Source: JBQTII01 sp052388275
GTDB taxonomy: Bacteria > Actinomycetota > Actinomycetes > Sporichthyales > Sporichthyaceae
Direction of reading: 5' to 3'
Assembly: GCA_052388275.1 (NCBI GenBank)
Contig: JBQTII010000022.1
Location: 1 to 15,781 of the forward strand
DNA: 15,781 bases
In this document: positions 13,666 to 15,781 of the stretch, piece by piece
How positions within the stretch are numbered: the stretch's first letter is position 1
Layout: each line of letters starts with the position of its first letter
Translations under genes and position numbers: made by a program
The notes under the pieces: generated by a model
What the model was told of the DNA's origin: nothing
Database searches by the model: none
What the model saw: the letters and a program-made list of their open reading frames with translations, nothing else

Positions 13666-14643
13666 GGTCGGGTTGACGAGACTCGTGACCAAGATCTTGG
13701 CCGCCATGGTTCCGGGCCGCACCCGGCGGTTCGCCGCATCCACCGGCCCGATGATCACGGTGTCGTCGCAGAGGTGGATGCGGCCCTGCGCGCAGGTCGA
13801 CCCGAGCGAGCCGGCCTCGGTGGTGGCTCAAAGATTCAGGATCGGGGCCGCCCACGTCGCCGCGATCGCGGCCCGTACCTCGGGCAGCAACGGTTCCCCG
13901 ACGGACATGAGCCGCCGCGGCGCGATCCGGAGGCGCCCGGCGGCCGACTCCTCCGTCAGCACGTGCAACATCGAGGGATAGGCGAAGATCAGGTCGGGCT
14001 GTATGTCGTTCAGGCCGGCGACGATCTCCCCCAGCGGCCGGGTCACCGGAATGCTGAACGAGGGTCGCGCGGGATTGGTGAAGATCCGGGCTATGGCGCT
14101 CCCCAGGTGGCTGGGATGGGTGCCGTGGACGTGTGCCGTCGTGAGGGTGGGGCGTTCGCGCAGTTCCTCGTCCCGTTCCAGGTCACGAAGCAGCCATCGC
14201 CATCCCGCCAGGAACCCCGCAGCGAACCCGCGGCGGTCGTAGACGCTGACCCCGCGCCGGCCGGTTGAGCCCCCGGTGGCCGCGGGCGTGTACTCGTCGA
14301 GCAGGTAGCCGCGCGTCGCCGCCTCCACCAGGTACTCCTCGACGCCGACGAGCGAGAGCCGGTCGTCGGTAACGATCTCGTCGAAGTTCGCCATCACGTC
14401 GGCCTTGGTCATCACCGGCAGCTGAGCCAGCTCCGCGACCTCAAGTCGCTCCGGGCACACGTCGGCCAGGCGCTTGCGGTGCCAGGGCGAGCGGTCCACG
14501 GCGGTCCGGACCAGCGCGCGCAACTCCGCGGTCCGGTGCGCGTGCAAGCGTTCCGCGTCCCAGTCCAGACGCGCGATCATCTCCGGCGCCATCTCCATCG
14601 CCAGCGCCATGTGCTGGGCGCGTTGCTCCTCGATGCTGCTCAT
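13666..14643 (-). pseudogene. phenylacetate-CoA-ligase-like adenylate-forming enzyme, interrupted by an in-frame TGA
   Basis: ATG 14643 has a good GAGGAG site 5 nt upstream. The protein follows the PaaK-like branch of the ANL superfamily, which activates a carboxylic acid with ATP: ELRALVRTAVDRSPWHRKRL, then the P-loop-like ATGGSTGRRG, and IFAYPSMLHVLTEESAAGRL. After PILNL a TGA (13830-13828) stops translation at 271 aa. The same frame continues with ATTEAGSLGS, the conserved TTE active-site motif, then DDTVIIGPVDAANRRVRPGT and ILVTSLVNPT to about 13666, where homology ends. So a single nonsense codon sits directly before the catalytic motif, and the C-terminal domain is lost as well. An intact member would be about 430-450 aa. 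The substrate is unknown. Confidence 0.75.
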
Positions 14644-14700
14644 ATCGGCTCCTCATCGCCGGCCGGCCGGCACCCCCGGCCCGATGAGACGACGTGCGGA

Positions 14701-14727
14701 CCCGCGGGCCCGCGGGACCTCCGTCCC
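14701..14727. terminator. GC-rich palindrome and hairpin after the LuxR stump
   Basis: CCCGCGGGCCCGCGGG (14701-14716) is a perfect 16-bp palindrome. It overlaps a second hairpin, GGGAC-CTCC-GTCCC (14714-14727). On the minus strand they lie 22 to 49 nt after the stop of the LuxR remnant and before the ligase ribosome site. A terminator of the former LuxR gene is the simplest reading. Confidence 0.35.
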
Positions 14728-14749
14728 GATGCGGACGCCGGTACGGAAC

Positions 14750-14821
14750 TCACAGCAGGCTCAGCTCACCGGCGCGGCGCACGAGCTCGAGCTTGGACTC
14801 GACGCGGAGCTTGGCGGAGAC
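14750..14821 (-). pseudogene. C-terminal stump of a second LuxR-family regulator
   Basis: The minus strand reads VSAKLRVESKLELVRRAG then ELSLL and TGA. This is the last helix region of a LuxR helix-turn-helix and aligns directly with the end of the intact domain at 12287, AKLAVESKLDLVRRAGEF. Codon use differs at many third positions, so the two are diverged paralogues and not a recent copy. Upstream of 14821 the similarity stops abruptly, 10 nt before the vapC stop codon. The rest of the regulator was replaced or deleted when the VapBC cassette arrived, or by a later event. Confidence 0.75.
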
Positions 14822-14831
14822 GCCATTCTCA

Positions 14832-15251
14832 CTACAACGGCCGCACGGGCAGCCGGTGAACTCTAGCGGCTGCCACGATTCGGGCGTCGGCAGTGACGAG
14901 TTCCCCGCCGATCGCTTGGGCCAGCAGCACGTAATGGGCGTCGTAAGTCGTCAGCTGCCAATCCAGGGCAGCACTCAGGCTCGCGTACCAGCGGGCGGGG
15001 TCAGCGATCAGCTCCAGCTCAAGATCGCGGATTCCCACGAGGGCAGCGCGCGCGTCCGCAACGCTGAGCACCTGCTGCGTGACCCGCTTGCGCAGGCCAT
15101 TGCCGACCTCGCCGACCAGATGCTCCGGGGCGACGAGCTCGACCTCGCCGTCATCGAAGTCGATCAGCAACGCCGCCGCACGATCGCTGCGTTCTTCCTC
15201 CACGACCCACTTGAGCGCCACCGAGGCATCGATGACCAGGATGTCGCTCAC
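14832..15251 (-). CDS. vapC: VapC-family PIN-domain ribonuclease toxin
   Basis: This 139-aa PIN-domain protein carries the four acidic positions of VapC nucleases: Asp8 in ILVIDASVALKWVVEE, Glu48 in HLVGEVGNGL, Asp104 in LTTYDAHYVLLAQ and Asp122 in LVTADARI. VapC toxins cut specific tRNA or rRNA sites with Mg2+ when the antitoxin is lost; the RNA target is not readable here. The start is GTG 15251, whose GTGA overlaps the vapB stop by 4 nt, so translation is coupled. The length is typical. The stop lies 10 nt from a truncated LuxR coding end, which marks the insertion boundary of the cassette. Confidence 0.9.
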   Translation of the reverse strand: MSDILVIDASVALKWVVEEERSDRAAALLIDFDDGEVELVAPEHLVGEVGNGLRKRVTQQVLSVADARAALVGIRDLELELIADPARWYASLSAALDWQLTTYDAHYVLLAQAIGGELVTADARIVAAARVHRLPVRPL

Positions 15252-15511
15252 CCCGGCGCGCCTCGACCATCGCGATCCTCGCGGACAAGTTCGGCCGCCC
15301 CCGCCGCATCGGCAGGCAGGCGATTGCGGTCCCGGAGCTCGGCCAGCGCATCGATTGCCATCCGACGCCGGTCCGGGCGCTCGGCTCCCGTCAGAGCGGC
15401 CCGCAGGATGATCACGGCCGCGCTGGACATCGAGCGACCTTCGACGCGTGCGCGTTCGCGCAGCGCGGCGTGAACGTCCGGCGGCAGGTTGCGCACGTGT
15501 AGTTCCGACAT
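15248..15511 (-). CDS. vapB: VapB/FitA-type ribbon-helix-helix antitoxin
   Basis: The 87-aa protein starts MSELHVRNLPPDVHAALRER and continues RSMSSAAVIILRAAL, a ribbon-helix-helix DNA-binding domain of the FitA/Arc type (about 1-42). The C-terminal half, rich in Arg, Asp and Ala, should bind and block the PIN toxin. It precedes vapC with a 4-nt overlap. There is no ribosome site; TACACT ends 6 nt before ATG 15511, again suggesting a leaderless transcript. The promoter overlaps repeated GTCCCA half-sites, a likely autoregulatory operator. Confidence 0.88.
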   Translation of the reverse strand: MSELHVRNLPPDVHAALRERARVEGRSMSSAAVIILRAALTGAERPDRRRMAIDALAELRDRNRLPADAAGAAELVREDRDGRGAPG

Positions 15512-15512
15512 G

Positions 15513-15538
15513 GTCCCAGTGTAGTCCCACTTTGGGAC
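15513..15538 (-). promoter_or_regulatory. vapBC operator with candidate leaderless -10
   Basis: GTCCCA occurs at 15513-15518 and 15524-15529, 11 bp apart, and its complement TGGGAC at 15533-15538. The last two form a perfect 6-bp inverted repeat with a 3-nt spacer. On the minus strand the -10-like TACACT (15523-15518) sits between half-sites, 6 nt before the vapB ATG. One-turn spacing of short half-sites is what ribbon-helix-helix repressors bind, so VapB(C) autorepression is likely. Confidence 0.55.
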
Positions 15539-15781
15539 GAAGCCCAGATACTCCGTGCGGAGGACGTGGGCGACTTAGAGCCCGAGTACGAGTCTCAACA
15601 CCGCGTCAACTGCGCTCATTTCGCGGTGGCTCAGGTGTCGACGTGGGCGCTAAGCCGAAGTTACGTGGGTCCTGGGGGCCGTTCTGCCGTTTGACCTGCG
15701 CCGTTCTGTCCCGACACGCCCCAGGATGTAGCCAAGAGTATTGAGTGTTCCGGCGCCTTCTTTCCGCTAGGATGCCCCTAT
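15539..15781. other. right-edge interval with no recognisable gene
   Basis: No open frame here resembles a known protein, and none has a supported start. A TAGGAT hexamer at 15769-15774 on the plus strand could be the -10 of a gene beyond the window, but no -35 lies at proper spacing. The interval is slightly less GC-rich than the coding regions. Confidence 0.4.

Noticed and set aside
12218..13981. 587-codon plus-strand frame opposite the LuxR gene
   Set aside because: The opposite strand carries a recognisable LuxR helix-turn-helix and the ligase remnant. The plus-strand product is compositionally an antisense frame.
15741..15774. Plus-strand promoter TTGAGT/TAGGAT at the right edge
   Set aside because: The spacing between hexamers is 21 nt, outside the usual 16-18 nt, and no downstream gene is visible.

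Overview
This is a high-GC actinobacterial chromosomal window, probably Actinomycetota of the Streptomyces/Frankia/mycobacterium breadth; genus not determinable by eye. The main evidence is a minus-strand core cluster in the order ftsK, rimO, pgsA, cinA, clgR, a neighbourhood known from Streptomyces and in part from mycobacteria. Frequent GTG starts, 4-nt GTGA overlaps and apparently leaderless genes fit the same phylum.

Layout. (1) 1-1.4 kb is an insertion-sequence graveyard: the start of an IS3-family OrfA running off the left edge, an IS21-type end with four degenerate repeats, an IstB tail, and an IS110-family transposase broken by three frameshifts and a missing 3' end. (2) 1.6-6.6 kb, all minus strand: class II aldolase/adducin protein, ClgR-like regulator, full-length CinA, PgsA and RimO. 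(3) 6.7-8.7 kb: an OFA-type MFS transporter overlapped by a 52-codon 'small subunit' membrane peptide, and a 78-aa tail-anchored protein carrying a 45-bp in-frame tandem repeat; these sit between rimO and ftsK. (4) 8.8-11.4 kb: ftsK. (5) 11.6-12.2 kb, plus strand: Phd/YefM-RelE toxin-antitoxin pair. (6) 12.3-14.8 kb, minus strand: decaying accessory DNA with a LuxR-type regulator that seems to lack its N-terminal part, a phenylacetate-CoA-ligase-like gene interrupted by an in-frame TGA, and the last ~23 codons of a second LuxR regulator. (7) 14.8-15.5 kb: a VapBC pair whose toxin ends 10 nt from the LuxR stump. The right edge shows no gene.

How it works together. ClgR is the known activator of Clp/Lon protease genes in actinobacteria, and its C-terminus here looks like a ClpP degron. 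PgsA (anionic phospholipid), RimO (S12 thiomethylation), CinA (NMN deamidase) and FtsK (chromosome translocation) are housekeeping functions. The MFS/small-peptide pair is a likely carboxylate transporter with a partner. The two toxin-antitoxin modules bracket the decaying LuxR/ligase region, suggesting repeated acquisition and loss there. The most notable non-gene signal is a shared start geometry: a TANNNT hexamer exactly 6 nt before the ATG of ftsK and of both antitoxin genes, implying leaderless transcripts.

I see no CRISPR array, tRNA or rRNA, and no convincing wholly new multi-gene system. The best candidates for novelty are the MFS/small-peptide/tail-anchored group and the repeat protein.
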